64,000 nt of DNA from Rhodobacter sp. (GCA_016704435.1 JADJAB010000002.1:310001-374000), one strand, 5' to 3'. Positions 1 to 9,190 are shown, counted from the first letter of the stretch. A program made the numbers and translations. The notes: generated from the sequence alone by a model not told the origin.

Positions 1-403
1 GCAGGTAGTCGCCGTTATCCTCGGTCACGTTCAGATCGACCTGCGGATGGGCGCGGCGAAAGCGGCTGAGGATGTCGGACAACACATAGCCCGCCACCAG
101 CGAGGTGACGCCCAGGCTAAGCCGGCCGCGGGCGGTTTCCTCTTCGTCGCGAAAGGCCGAGCGGGCGGTGGCGACATCGGCCAGGATCTGGCGGGCGTGG
201 CGCAGGAAGGCGCTGCCCTTGTGGGTAATCTCCAGCCCCCGCGCCATGCGGTCGAAAAGGGTGACGCCCAGATCATCCTCCAGCGCGCGAATCGCCTCGG
301 TCACCGAAGACTGGCTGATCGACAGCGCGCGGGCCGCGCCGGTGACCGATCCGGCCTCGGCGGCGGCAATGAAGAACTGCAGCTGGCGCAGCGTGAAGGC
401 CAT
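1..403 (-). CDS. LysR family transcriptional regulator (C-terminus cut by window edge)
   Basis: The minus strand from an ATG at 403 reads MAFTLRQLQFFIAAAEAGSV and continues open to the window edge, about 134 residues. Residues 1-60 form the LysR winged helix-turn-helix (AARALSISQSSVTEAIRALE, then LGVTLFDR), followed by the linker helix and the start of the ligand-binding domain (LSLGVTSLVAGYVL). LysR proteins are usually about 300 residues, so roughly half is missing here. It lies downstream of, and in the same direction as, the HPP/GAF operon with a gap of about 60 bases. Target genes cannot be inferred. The family call is secure; the effector is unknown. Confidence 0.9.
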   Translation of the reverse strand, partial: MAFTLRQLQFFIAAAEAGSVTGAARALSISQSSVTEAIRALEDDLGVTLFDRMARGLEITHKGSAFLRHARQILADVATARSAFRDEEETARGRLSLGVTSLVAGYVLSDILSRFRRAHPQVDLNVTEDNGDYL

Positions 404-462
404 GGCGCGATTGGTGCATGGCCTTGCCGCGTTGCGCAAGGGCGTGGCGGCGAGGTGGCCGC

Positions 463-1040
463 CTAGTCCGGGCAATGCGCCGCGGCATAGGCCTTGACCG
501 CCGCGCCAAGGCGCCAGGCGCGAGAGCGGTCTTCAAGGGAATGGCTGGGCGGCGCCACATATTTCGCCGACTGGGCGCGGTAGCGGTAGAGGCTGAACCC
601 GTCCAGCGGCTGCGACAGGAAGGCCTCGTCAAAGGACATCTGTTCCGGCAGGTTGCGCAGGGTCGGAACGCCCGGACCCGCTTTCGGAATCAGGTGCAGG
701 TCCGTCAACGGATCGAGGTCATCGGGATCAGGCGGAGTGTCGGGAAAGATCACCGCCACATCGCGCAGGTCGATTGTCTGGTGGAGGGTTTCGACATCGC
801 CTTGCCGGAATGCCGAGGTTTCCCGGATATGAAGCATGCAGCCGTCGATCTCGATCACATGGGTAACCGCAAGGTCGGCCCGTAGGAAGGCAGGTCCGAA
901 AACGGCTGGCCCGGCGCGGTGGTGTAAAGCGACAGCGTGCGGATCGCGGCGGCATCGGCTGCGGCATCCTGCGCCGGAGAAGGCGTTGGAAGGCCCAGCG
1001 CCACGGCGGCTGCAATTGAAAAGGGGGCGAGACGGTTCAA
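463..1040 (-). CDS. secreted hypothetical protein, one frameshift
   Basis: The probable start is a TTG at 1040 that overlaps the TGA of the upstream GAF gene (TTGA). It gives a signal peptide (LNRLAPFSIAAAVALGLPTP, then cleavage near SPAQ-DA). The frame is lost around 880-900, where the reading passes from ...LYTTAPGQPFSDLP to ...RADLAVTHVIEIDGCMLHIRE in the next frame and runs on to a TAG at 463. Restored, the product is about 190 residues, exported, ending AVKAYAAAHCPD. No family recognised. As the last gene of the overlapping operon it is probably co-transcribed with the HPP protein. The frameshift may be a sequencing indel. Confidence 0.6.
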
Positions 1041-1480
1041 GCCCGCAAGGCCTTGGGCAGCGCCGCGCAAAGGGCGGGCTGCGCGGTGGCGACCAGCGCC
1101 TGGTAGGCGGCCAGCCTTTCGGGCGTGAAATGCCCGGCCTCGGCCAGGATGTTGACGGTGCCGATGACCGGGCCAGCGCCGTCGTGAACCGGGATGTTGA
1201 TGCAGGAGCCAAGGCCCAGCGACACGATCAGCGCATGGTCGAAGAAGTATTTCGCGAATTCGGGCGGGGTGTTGGCGACAAAGGTCCGGCGGCCCGCGAT
1301 GCAGTGGTCGTGCCAGCCGTCGCGCTCCATCGGCTTGGTGCCGGAGACGGGGTATTCGGCGGGCAGCGAGGTGTAGACCCGGCGAAACAGCGCCGCCCCT
1401 TCATCCAGCGCGGTGACAGTGAACAGCCGCGTGCCAAGGGCGGCGCAATCGGCGTGCAGGCGGGCGAAGATATCGGTCAT
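1037..1480 (-). CDS. GAF domain-containing protein
   Basis: A 147-residue protein starting MTDIFARLHADCAALG. It is essentially one GAF domain: the motifs WHDHCIAGRRTFVANTP and LGLGSCINIPVHDGAGPVIG, then GTVNILAEAGHFTPE, match the core of small stand-alone GAF proteins that bind a small ligand. Its ATG overlaps the TGA of the HPP-CBS gene (ATGA), so the two are translationally coupled. No output domain is present, so it may bind a metabolite for the membrane protein or have an unrecognised catalytic role. The ligand cannot be told from sequence. Confidence 0.8.
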   Translation of the reverse strand: MTDIFARLHADCAALGTRLFTVTALDEGAALFRRVYTSLPAEYPVSGTKPMERDGWHDHCIAGRRTFVANTPPEFAKYFFDHALIVSLGLGSCINIPVHDGAGPVIGTVNILAEAGHFTPERLAAYQALVATAQPALCAALPKALRA

Positions 1481-2550
1481 GCGGGTTCCTCCATGCGGAC
1501 CTTGCGCGCCATCAGGGCGATCAGGTCGGATCGGGTGATGATGCCGACCAGCTTGCCGCCCTCGACGATCGGCACGCTTTGCTGGCGGCCGTCGGAGATC
1601 AGCGCCAGCAGCTCGGCCAGGCCGGCCTCGGGCGGCAGGGTGACGACCGGGGCGGCCAGGTCGACGGCGGTCAGCGCGGAATCGGCGGCGATCAGGTTGC
1701 GGTCCAGGATCAGCCCGGCCAGCGATCCGTCCTCGCGCTGCACCGGCAGGGTATTGAACCGGTAGTGCATGAAGGCGGCGGCGATCTCGGGCTCCGGCGT
1801 GTCGGGGGCCACGGTGACGACATCGCGCGACATCACGTCGGCGGCGGACAGGGCGCCAAGGTGGCGGGCGGTGGCCTCGGCCTCGGCGGCCTCCAGCGCG
1901 CGGCCAAGGTCTTCGGCGCCCAGGTTGGCCGACAGGCGCAGGCGGTCGAGGATGGCCTGCAGGTCGTCGGGCAGCAGGCCGAGGCGGCGTTCGGGCGCGG
2001 CATCGGACGTGCCGTGCGGGCCTTGCGCGGCGGGTTGGCGAAACGGATAGACGCGACCGGTCAGCCGGTTCCACAGCACCCCGCACAGCACCAGCAGGGC
2101 CGCGCCTTCGGCCACCGGGAACAGCGCGAAGCCGGGGCCGGGCAGCGCCGCGGGGTCGGCCGTCAACACCACCAGCAGCGCCACCGCGCCGGCCGGCGGA
2201 TGCATGGCGCGCAAGCCGGCCATGGCCAGCACCGCGCCCCCGACCGCCAGGGCGGCGGCGGGCAGTTGCGCCGGCACCGCATGCACCGCCAGCACCGCCA
2301 CCAGCGCCGAGGCCACGCTTCCCACCACTACCGACCAGGGCTGCGCCAGCGGGCTGTTCGGCACCGCGAAGATCAGGAATGCCGTCGCCCCGAAGGGCGC
2401 GATCAGCATCGGCACGGCGCCCCCCGACAGCCGGTGCAGCACCACGCCCGCCACCACCAGTCCCAGGGCCGCGCCAAGCCCTGCCCGCAGCGCCTCTTGC
2501 GGTTTCGGCCAGGGCATCGCGGGGCCAAGCGCGCGGAAGACCCGGTTCAC
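1477..2550 (-). CDS. HPP family membrane protein with two CBS domains
   Basis: A GTG at 2550 overlaps the TGA of the preceding gene (GTGA) and gives a 357-residue protein. Residues about 15-165 contain the HPP transmembrane domain with hydrophobic segments (LGLVVAGVVLHRL, ALVAVLAVHAV, ALLVVLTADP) and the name-giving motif RAMHPPAGAVAL. The C-terminal third holds a pair of CBS domains (SAADVMSRDVVTVAPDTPE ... VPIVEGGKLVGIITRSDLIALM). HPP-CBS proteins are inner-membrane proteins of poorly known function. HPP proteins from cyanobacteria and plants act in nitrite transport, and CBS pairs usually bind adenosyl nucleotides. It sits in a four-gene overlapping operon. Confidence 0.85.
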   Translation of the reverse strand: MNRVFRALGPAMPWPKPQEALRAGLGAALGLVVAGVVLHRLSGGAVPMLIAPFGATAFLIFAVPNSPLAQPWSVVVGSVASALVAVLAVHAVPAQLPAAALAVGGAVLAMAGLRAMHPPAGAVALLVVLTADPAALPGPGFALFPVAEGAALLVLCGVLWNRLTGRVYPFRQPAAQGPHGTSDAAPERRLGLLPDDLQAILDRLRLSANLGAEDLGRALEAAEAEATARHLGALSAADVMSRDVVTVAPDTPEPEIAAAFMHYRFNTLPVQREDGSLAGLILDRNLIAADSALTAVDLAAPVVTLPPEAGLAELLALISDGRQQSVPIVEGGKLVGIITRSDLIALMARKVRMEEPA

Positions 2551-2888
2551 GCGCCCGGCTCCGGCCAGATCGCGCGGGAAAGCAGCGGCAGGTCGGGTGC
2601 CGGCGGCGGTGCGGCGCCGTCTTCCCACAGATACAGCCGCACATGATCGGCGCGGTCGGGGGCATCGGGCCGGGCATGGATGCGCCAGTCGAGGCGGAAG
2701 CCTTCCTCGAGCAGGCCCTCGGCGTAGAAGGCGATCTCTTCGGCCTCCAGCGCCTCGGCGGGTGCCGACGGCCAGCCGCCGCTTTCCCAAAAGACCAGCG
2801 CCTCGATCATCGGATCGCGCAGCGCCAGCCTGGCCAGCGGCTCCAGGAAGGCCTGGACGGGCGAAAGGTCGGGCTTGGCGCGGGCCAT
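2547..2888 (-). CDS. conserved hypothetical protein, 113 aa
   Basis: The ATG at 2888 is chosen because GGAGG stands about five bases upstream. The product begins MARAKPDLSPVQAFLEPLAR, is acidic, has no membrane segment or signal peptide, and has a Trp-rich patch (VFWESGGWPSAPAEALEAEE). It is the first gene of the operon that continues with the HPP-CBS protein through a GTGA overlap. I do not recognise the family. Tight coupling suggests a role with the HPP membrane protein. Confidence 0.65.
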   Translation of the reverse strand: MARAKPDLSPVQAFLEPLARLALRDPMIEALVFWESGGWPSAPAEALEAEEIAFYAEGLLEEGFRLDWRIHARPDAPDRADHVRLYLWEDGAAPPPAPDLPLLSRAIWPEPGA

Positions 2889-3015
2889 GCGGCCTCCTTC
2901 GGACAACCGTGGCAGGGTGCGGCGCGCGGCGGGCGGCGTCAAGGCGGAGGGCCTTCCCGACGATGTCTTCGACGCGGCGCGGGGCGAGGCGGGCGAAGGC
3001 GCAGCAACAACCGCG

Positions 3016-4029
3016 CTAACGCCGGGTCATCGCGATGCGGATCAGCATCCGTTCCACCAGCGCCATCCCCGGCGCGCGGCTGGAAGAGCGCAGGGTCAAG
3101 TCGGTCTCCAGCAGTTGCGCGACGACGCTTTCCAGCGGCTTCACCCCCCAGGCCTGTGCCTGCCGCTGCATCTGGTCGCGGCGCGGCCCGAAGATCCGCG
3201 CCTTCATCAGCCCCGCCGCCACCCCGCCCGGATCGGTCGCGGCCACATGCAGGCTGCGGAAATGCCGCAGCGCCATCAGGCAGATCGTCACCGGCACCAC
3301 CCCCTGCCCTTCCAGCCGCCGCATCAGCATGCCGACATCGCGCGCGCGGCCCTCGGCAGCGGCGTGCAGCACCTCGTCCAGCTCTGCCTCCAGCGTGGCG
3401 GGGGCCATCGCGGCGACTTCGGCGGTTGTCAGGGGCGTGTCGTCGCCATGCTTGTAGAGCGCCACCTTTTCCAGCGTCTGGCGAAAATCGCCGGGGTCCA
3501 GCGCGCGGGCCAGCACGGTCAGATCAGCCATCGCCTCGGGCGCGATCCGGGACAGGCCGGCACGCTTCAGCTCTGCCTCGATCTCGTCGCGGCTGGGCGG
3601 ATCGTCGTAAAGCCCGATCGACACCGCATTCGGCGCCTTCTCGAACAGGCCCTTCAGCGTGCTCTTGCCGGTCAGCCCGCCCGCCGTCACCACGATGACG
3701 GCATCGCCCGGCTTCCAGTCCTTCAGCGCCGCGCCGATGGTTTCCACCAGCCCGTCGCTGGCCTCCTCGACAAAGGCCACGCGCGGGCCGGGAAAGAACC
3801 CCACCTCCTTGATCGCATCCGGCAAGAGGGCCGCATCCTTGCGCAGGTCAGACCCCGACATCCGGACGAGCCGCATCTCGGCCTCGCCCTCGGGCCCGAT
3901 CAGCGCAGCAATCGCCTCTTGCCGTTTCAGCGCCACCCGCATGGCATCGGCACCGAAGATCAGCAGCCCGGCGCGCGCAGGCTCCGGCTTTGCGCAATAG
4001 CGCGCGGCCTCGGCGCCCTTCAGGATCAT
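3016..4029 (-). CDS. holA: DNA polymerase III subunit delta
   Basis: A 337-residue protein beginning MILKGAEAARYCAKPEPARA with LLIFGADAMRV near residue 22, the degenerate nucleotide-fold entry of clamp-loader delta subunits, then VIVVTAGGLTGKSTLKGLFE and a helical C-terminus with LMALRHFRSLHVAA. Length fits HolA (about 340 aa). Delta opens the beta sliding clamp in the DnaX clamp-loader complex. The gene follows lptE by 10 bases in the usual alphaproteobacterial order leuS-lptE-holA, so it is probably the last gene of that operon. Confidence 0.92.
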   Translation of the reverse strand: MILKGAEAARYCAKPEPARAGLLIFGADAMRVALKRQEAIAALIGPEGEAEMRLVRMSGSDLRKDAALLPDAIKEVGFFPGPRVAFVEEASDGLVETIGAALKDWKPGDAVIVVTAGGLTGKSTLKGLFEKAPNAVSIGLYDDPPSRDEIEAELKRAGLSRIAPEAMADLTVLARALDPGDFRQTLEKVALYKHGDDTPLTTAEVAAMAPATLEAELDEVLHAAAEGRARDVGMLMRRLEGQGVVPVTICLMALRHFRSLHVAATDPGGVAAGLMKARIFGPRRDQMQRQAQAWGVKPLESVVAQLLETDLTLRSSSRAPGMALVERMLIRIAMTRR

Positions 4030-4039
4030 GGCAGCCCCG

Positions 4040-4525
4040 TCACGGCAATCTGGCGGCTTCGGCGATCAGCCGCGCCACCACCTGATCGGCCAGAAGCCGC
4101 ATCAGCCGGTAGCCCGCGTCCTCTTCCGCCGCCAGCCCTGCCACGGTGGAGCCGGTGGCCGCAAAGGCGGTAAAGCTCTGCACCCGCCCGCCGGTGATCC
4201 GCGCGCCGGTCGCCGTATCCGAGAGCGTGTAGTCGATCGCGCCCTTCAGGTTGTAGCGGGTGATCCGGTTGTCGGGCGTGACGCCAACGCCCACCGTCTC
4301 GGTGACGATGGTATAGGCCAGGTCATAGCGATGCACCTCGGGCCGACCGATGCGTTCTTCCAGCCGCTCGACGAAATCGAAGCCGTTCTTGGTTGACGGG
4401 TCGGCCACGCGCACCGTGCCCTGCAACTTGGTCGCCGCCCCGCCCGGCGCATAGGCCGGCGTGAACCCGCAAGCGGCCAGCGCAAGCGGACAGAGCAGAA
4501 GGAAGCGGCGGCTATACGACGACAT
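4040..4525 (-). CDS. lptE: LPS assembly lipoprotein LptE
   Basis: The ATG at 4525 gives MSSYSRRFLLLCPLALAACG, a lipoprotein signal with lipobox LAAC and Cys at residue 19. The 161-residue mature part (ATKLQGTVRVADPSTKNGFD ... RYDLAYTIVTE ... ITRYNLKGAIDYTLSD) matches the short alphaproteobacterial LptE, the outer-membrane partner of LptD that plugs the LPS translocon. The start lies inside the last 14 bases of leuS, and holA follows 10 bases after the stop. The overlap with leuS is typical of the order and supports a common transcript. Confidence 0.88.
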   Translation of the reverse strand: MSSYSRRFLLLCPLALAACGFTPAYAPGGAATKLQGTVRVADPSTKNGFDFVERLEERIGRPEVHRYDLAYTIVTETVGVGVTPDNRITRYNLKGAIDYTLSDTATGARITGGRVQSFTAFAATGSTVAGLAAEEDAGYRLMRLLADQVVARLIAEAARLP

Positions 4526-7067
4526 TGATGATGCGTCCCGGCACGACGATGATCTTCCGGACCGGCTGCCCGGCCAGGAACTTGATGACATCCTCATTCG
4601 CCAGCGCCAGCTTTTCAACCTCTGCCGCGGGCATGTCCTTCGCCACGCTGATTTCCGCCCGCCGCTTGCCGTTGATCTGAACCGGCAGGGTGACGGTATC
4701 GTCGACCAGCAGGGCCGGATCGGCCTTCGGCCAGGGTGCCTGCGCACAGAGGCCCGAGCCGCCCTGATGGGCCCAGATATCCTCGGCCAGATGCGGCGTC
4801 ATCGGTTGCATCAGCTGCGCCATCGTCCGAATCGCCTGTTTCATCACCGGGGTGGAGGCATTGGCCTTACCCAGCGTGTTGGCAAAGGCGTAGAGGCTGG
4901 CGATGGCCTTGTTGAAGGCAAAGCCTTCGATGCCGCGGGTGACATCATCAATCGCCCGCGCGGTCGCCCGCGCCAGATCGTCGTCGCCCTCGCCCCGGTG
5001 GTCCGCAGGCATCTGGCCGATGCGGTCGCACAGCGTCCACACCCGGTTGAGGTGCTTGTGCGCCCCTTCGGCACCGCTGGCGGTCCATTCGACATCGCGT
5101 TCCGGGGGCGAATCCGACATCACGAACCAGCGCGCGGTATCGGCGCCGAACTGCGCGATGATGTCCTTCGGGTCGACGACATTCTTCTTCGACTTCGACA
5201 TCTTGGCCGAGGGGATGACCTCCACCGCCGTGCCGTCCTTCAACGTGCCACCGGAGTCGGACCGGATCACCTCTTCGGGCAGGTGAAAGACCGGGCGGCC
5301 TTTGGCATCGGTGGTCCTGTAGATCTCATGCGTGACCATGCCCTGGGTGAACAGCGCCGAGAACGGCTCCACCGCCTTGGCGGGCAGATGGCCGGTCTTG
5401 TGCATCGCGCGGGCGAAGAAGCGCGAATAGAGCAGGTGCAGGATCGCATGCTCGATGCCGCCGATATACTGGTCGACGTTCATCCAGTAGTCGGCATCCT
5501 CGGCCACCGTCGGGGTGGCGGCATGCGGGCTGGTGAAGCGGGCGTAATACCAGCTTGAGTCCACAAAGGTATCCATCGTGTCGGTTTCGCGTTTCGCCGG
5601 GGCACCGCAGGACGGGCAGGGTACATCGCGCCAGGTCGGATGCCGGTCCAGCGGATTGCCGGGCTTGTCGAAGGCCACGTCATACGGGAGTTCGACCGGC
5701 AGGTTCGCCTTCTTTTCCGGCACCACGCCACAGGCGGCACAATGCACCACCGGAATAGGACACCCCCAATAGCGCTGGCGGCTCAACCCCCAGTCGCGCA
5801 GGCGGAATTTGGTGACGCCGGCGCCGTAGCCGTGGGATTCGGCATGGGCGATGGCGGCGGCCACGCCCTCGTCGCCGGTCTGCACCCCTTCGCCGGCAAA
5901 GCCGCGGACATAGCGCAGCTTTTCCGACTTCATCGGCACGAAGGCCTCGGTCAACCGGGCCTCGTCGGCTTCCTCGGCCACAAAGACCGGCGGGATCGGC
6001 AGCCCGTATCTGGTGGCGAATTCGAAATCCCGCTGGTCATGCGCCGGGCAGCCGAAGATCGCGCCGGTGCCGTAGTCCATCAGGATGAAATTGGCGATCC
6101 AGACCGGCAGCTCCCAGGTCGGGTCCAGCGGGTGCTTCACCCGAATGCCGGTGTCATGGCCGATCTTCTCGGCGGTCTCGATCTCTTCGGCGGAGGTGCC
6201 GCCGCGCCGGCATTCGGCCACGAAAGCCGCCACCTCCGGATCCGCCTCCAGCGCCTTGGCCAAAGGGTGATCCGGGCTGATCGCCGCAAAGGACGCCCCC
6301 AGCAGGGTATCGGGGCGGGTGGTGTAAACCTCAAGCTTGTCAAAGCCTTCCGGCGCGCCCACGGTGTCGAACGCAAATTGCAACCCGCGCGAGCGGCCGA
6401 TCCAGTTGGCCTGCATCAGCCGCACCTTCTCGGGCCAATGCGTCAACCCGTCCAGCGCCTCCAGCAACTCTTCGGAGTAATCCGAGATCTTGAAGAACCA
6501 CTGCACCAGCTCGCGCCGCTCCACCTCGGCACCGGATCGCCAGCCCTTGCCGTCGATCACCTGCTCGTTGGCCAGAACGGTCATGTCGACCGGGTCCCAG
6601 TTGACCATGGCGGCCTTGCGATAGACCAGCCCGGCCTCCAGCATGTCGAGAAACATCGCCTGCTGCTGGCCGTAATACTCCGGGTCGCAGGTGGCAAATT
6701 CGCGGCTCCAGTCGATCGACAGGCCCAGGGGCCGCATCTGCGCCTTCATGTCGGCGATGTTGCCATAGGTCCAGTCCTTGGGGTGCCCCCCCCGCTCCAT
6801 CGCGGCATTCTCGGCCGGCATGCCAAAGGCGTCCCAGCCCATCGGATGCAAGACCGAATACCCCTGCGCCGCCTTCACCCGCGCCACCACGTCGCCCATC
6901 GTATAGTTGCGCACATGGCCCATGTGGATCCGCCCCGACGGATAGGGGAACATCTCCAGCACATAATACTTCGGCCGCGCCGGATCGCGCCGCGCCGCAA
7001 AGACCTGCGCCTCGTCCCAGGCCTTCTGCCAGCGGGGTTCGATCACCGAAGGGTCATAGCGCGACAT
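4512..7067 (-). CDS. leuS: leucine--tRNA ligase
   Basis: An 851-residue class I synthetase with the HIGH-type signature PYPSGRIHMGHVRNY near residues 40-55 and the KMSKS loop (IPSAKMSKSKKNVVDPKD) in the C-terminal half. Between them are the CP1 editing domain (TTRPDTLLGASFAAISPDHP) and a zinc-knuckle pair (CAACG, CPSCG). It charges tRNA-Leu with leucine in the cytoplasm and removes mischarged products. Length is standard. It heads the leuS-lptE-holA operon. The first 70 bases upstream are followed by an intergenic repeat. Confidence 0.98.
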   Translation of the reverse strand: MSRYDPSVIEPRWQKAWDEAQVFAARRDPARPKYYVLEMFPYPSGRIHMGHVRNYTMGDVVARVKAAQGYSVLHPMGWDAFGMPAENAAMERGGHPKDWTYGNIADMKAQMRPLGLSIDWSREFATCDPEYYGQQQAMFLDMLEAGLVYRKAAMVNWDPVDMTVLANEQVIDGKGWRSGAEVERRELVQWFFKISDYSEELLEALDGLTHWPEKVRLMQANWIGRSRGLQFAFDTVGAPEGFDKLEVYTTRPDTLLGASFAAISPDHPLAKALEADPEVAAFVAECRRGGTSAEEIETAEKIGHDTGIRVKHPLDPTWELPVWIANFILMDYGTGAIFGCPAHDQRDFEFATRYGLPIPPVFVAEEADEARLTEAFVPMKSEKLRYVRGFAGEGVQTGDEGVAAAIAHAESHGYGAGVTKFRLRDWGLSRQRYWGCPIPVVHCAACGVVPEKKANLPVELPYDVAFDKPGNPLDRHPTWRDVPCPSCGAPAKRETDTMDTFVDSSWYYARFTSPHAATPTVAEDADYWMNVDQYIGGIEHAILHLLYSRFFARAMHKTGHLPAKAVEPFSALFTQGMVTHEIYRTTDAKGRPVFHLPEEVIRSDSGGTLKDGTAVEVIPSAKMSKSKKNVVDPKDIIAQFGADTARWFVMSDSPPERDVEWTASGAEGAHKHLNRVWTLCDRIGQMPADHRGEGDDDLARATARAIDDVTRGIEGFAFNKAIASLYAFANTLGKANASTPVMKQAIRTMAQLMQPMTPHLAEDIWAHQGGSGLCAQAPWPKADPALLVDDTVTLPVQINGKRRAEISVAKDMPAAEVEKLALANEDVIKFLAGQPVRKIIVVPGRIINVVV

Positions 7068-7146
7068 CAGACAGGCCTCGTAAAGGGTTCCGCGCCGGAA
7101 TTACACCGCGGGGCCGGAAAAGGTCCACCCCTTCCCGGTTCCCGGC

Positions 7147-7219
7147 TTCATCTTGGCAGAAATACTCCGGGGGGCAGCGCGAATGCCTGCATTCGTGCGC
7201 GGGGGGCCGGCCCCCCGCC
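7147..7219. repeat. intergenic palindromic repeat, copy 1
   Basis: Starts TTCATCTTGGCAGAAATACT, then a G run, then the inverted repeat GCGAATGC-CT-GCATTCGT (7179-7196, one mismatch), then GGGGGGCC/GGCCCCCC (7201-7216), a perfect 16-base palindrome. A near-identical unit is at 14931-15007. Both copies lie between genes. It looks like a REP-type hairpin element; as RNA it would fold into two stems and could end or stabilise transcripts of the DUF3576 gene and leuS flanks. Confidence 0.6.
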
Positions 7220-7226
7220 GCCACCC

Positions 7227-7784
7227 TTACAGCTTGGAGTCGCGGATCCGCAGCTGGCGCGCCCGGGTCAGGATCGCATCCTCGACCGCGCGCTGGGTCT
7301 CGACGCTGACCGCCCCGCCGCCGCGCGACTGCAGCGCCACCTTCAGGCTGCGCGCATCCAGCGCGGGGTCCTGCACATAGATCGTCGCGCGGTAGGCCCG
7401 GCCGCCGCCGGGCGGCGTGCCATAGCCGGTCACGATCACCCCGGTGAACGGGTCGACCGATTCGACGGGCAGGAAGTTCAGCACCTCGAGGCTGGCCTGC
7501 CACAGGTACTTGTTCACTTCGACCGTGGTGTTCGGGTCGTCCGAGTTCTTGAACAGATCCCAGATCGTGCCCTTGCGGCGCTTGCCGTCATTCTCGGCCG
7601 CGGCCATCGCGGCGCGCTTTTCATCGGACTTCTGGCGGCTTTCGAATTCGCCTTCGGTGATCACCCCGTCGCGCTTGCCGCGCCCGAACAGGCCGGAATC
7701 ACCGCTGGACAGGCCGCCACAGCCCGAAAGGGCCAGCACAAGACCGATGGCCAGCGTTGCGCGCGGAACATTCGACAGGGGCAT
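7227..7784 (-). CDS. DUF3576 domain-containing lipoprotein
   Basis: The ATG at 7784 follows GGAG with suitable spacing. The product of 185 residues begins MPLSNVPRATLAIGLVLALS with lipobox LSGC, so it should be a lipoprotein. The conserved DUF3576 part (GTIWDLFKNSDDPNTTVEVN ... LWQASLEVLNFLPVESVDPF ... GGRAYRATIYVQDPALDAR) fills the rest. The family is widespread in alphaproteobacteria and its function is unknown. The neighbouring leuS-lptE operon handles LPS export, but a shared role is only a guess. Confidence 0.88.
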   Translation of the reverse strand: MPLSNVPRATLAIGLVLALSGCGGLSSGDSGLFGRGKRDGVITEGEFESRQKSDEKRAAMAAAENDGKRRKGTIWDLFKNSDDPNTTVEVNKYLWQASLEVLNFLPVESVDPFTGVIVTGYGTPPGGGRAYRATIYVQDPALDARSLKVALQSRGGGAVSVETQRAVEDAILTRARQLRIRDSKL

Positions 7785-7972
7785 GCGGGTCTCCGAAAGG
7801 CTACATCGGCTGTCTAGCCGAGCCGCCAAGGCCGAACAAGGCCTTTCCCCTTGGCCGCACGCGCGCACCCCCCCGCAAACCGCCGTTCCGGAGCGGGAAA
7901 CCCGCCCCAAGCGCATACTGTGGCATAGCTGCACCATCATCGGCCGGATTCCCGGCGCCCCGCCTGTCGTCG

Positions 7973-8002
7973 TTGCAATCAGCCGTCCAAGGGCCGAAAT
8001 AC
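7973..8002 (+). promoter_or_regulatory. candidate porin promoter
   Basis: TTGCAA (7973-7978), an 18-base spacer and AAATAC (7997-8002) lie about 60 bases before the porin ATG at 8064, in the style of other TTGC-type promoters in this window. The -10 is a weak match and the spacer is one base long. Confidence 0.3.
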
Positions 8003-8063
8003 GCTCCATACCCAACTCGGATTCCCCTGAGCTGGGCATCCTTGAACCAAACGAGGGAAAACG

Positions 8064-9068
8064 ATGAAGAAGATTCTCCTTGCTACCACCATGCTGGCGG
8101 GCACCGCCGGCTTCGCCGCCGCCGAAGTTGCGGTGACCGGCTACGCTGAAATCGGTGTCTGGTCGAACACCATTGGCGACATCGCCTTCCACCAGGACGT
8201 CGAAGTGACCTTCAAGATGTCGGGCACCACCGACGGTGGGCTCGAGTTCGGCGCCCAGATCGACCTGGACGAGACCAACGTTGCCCTGGACGACGACTCG
8301 GGCACCACCGTCTATGTGTCGGGTGCCTTCGGCAAGCTGACCATGGGCGACACCGATGGCGCGCATGACTGGGCCATCCAGGACGCCGGCGCGCTGACCT
8401 CGCTGACCGACGACCACACCAGCCACGTCGCCTGGTATGGCGCCACCGGCCTTGACGGCCAGGGCGACGGTCAAGTCGTTCGCTACGAAAACACCTTCGG
8501 TGCCTTCTCGTTCGCCATCTCGGCCGAGCAGGAAGACAACAGGGTCTCGGCGCTCGGTCGGCCCACCGGGTGTGGATGCTGACGACATCTGGGGCATCGG
8601 CGTGAAGTACAACGCCGACCTGGGCGGCACCACGCTGAACGTTGGTCTGGCTTACCAGTCCGGCAACCTGGACGGCCCGTTCACCGACGCTGGTGTCTTT
8701 GACGTGGCGCCAGGCCGGTGAACATGGACGAGAACGGCGACGTGCTCGGCCTGTCCATCGGTGCCGAGCTGGCTGCTGGCTTCTCGGCCTCGCTGAGCTT
8801 CTCTGACTTCGGCTTCGACAACGCTGCGCGGAACGACTTCACGCACACCGGTCTGGCTCTGAACTACAACACCGGCGCTCTGTCGACCCACTTCAACTAC
8901 GGTGTTGCGAACCCGGAAGTTGGTCCGGACGTCGACTCCTGGGGTCTGGCTGTGAACTACGATCTCGGCGGCGGCGCGGTTGTGATGGCCGGCTACGGCT
9001 CGGACATGGACGGTACCACCGTCGGTGACCAGGACCAGTGGTCGATCGGTCTCGGGATGTCGTTCTGA
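8064..9068 (+). CDS. Rhodobacter-type outer-membrane porin, two compensating frameshifts
   Basis: Starts MKKILLATTMLAGTAGFAAA, a clear signal peptide, after GAGGGAAAA. The mature protein has alternating beta strands (AEVAVTGYAEIGVW, VEVTFKMSGTTDGGLEFGAQ, GKLTMGDTDGAHDWAIQDAG) and ends with phenylalanine (SIGLGMSF), as outer-membrane barrels do. The frame slips near 8560 and returns near 8710. The 150 bases between still read as porin in the second frame (DDIWGIGVKYNADLGGTTLN), so both slips are departures from an intact gene, most simply sequencing indels. Restored length is about 330 residues, normal for the general diffusion porin. A strong terminator follows. Confidence 0.85.
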
Positions 9069-9090
9069 TCTGACGATCACCTGATCGGGG

Positions 9091-9117
9091 AAGGGCGGGC
9101 CATTGGCCCGCCCTTTT
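9091..9117 (+). terminator. intrinsic terminator of the porin gene
   Basis: AAGGGCGGGCC (9091-9101), loop ATT, GGCCCGCCCTT (9105-9115), then TT. An 11-bp perfect stem with U tail, 22 bases after the porin stop codon. Confidence 0.85.
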
Positions 9118-9190
9118 CCTTTGGCGGTTGCTTTTCTTTGCCCGGGCCAGCCGTTAGGGTGCCGGGCGACACCGCAAGGACATCAGCGCA

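Noticed and set aside
5640..7817. Plus-strand open reading of over 700 codons opposite leuS
   Set aside because: Complement of well conserved leuS codons; no independent start signals or motifs.
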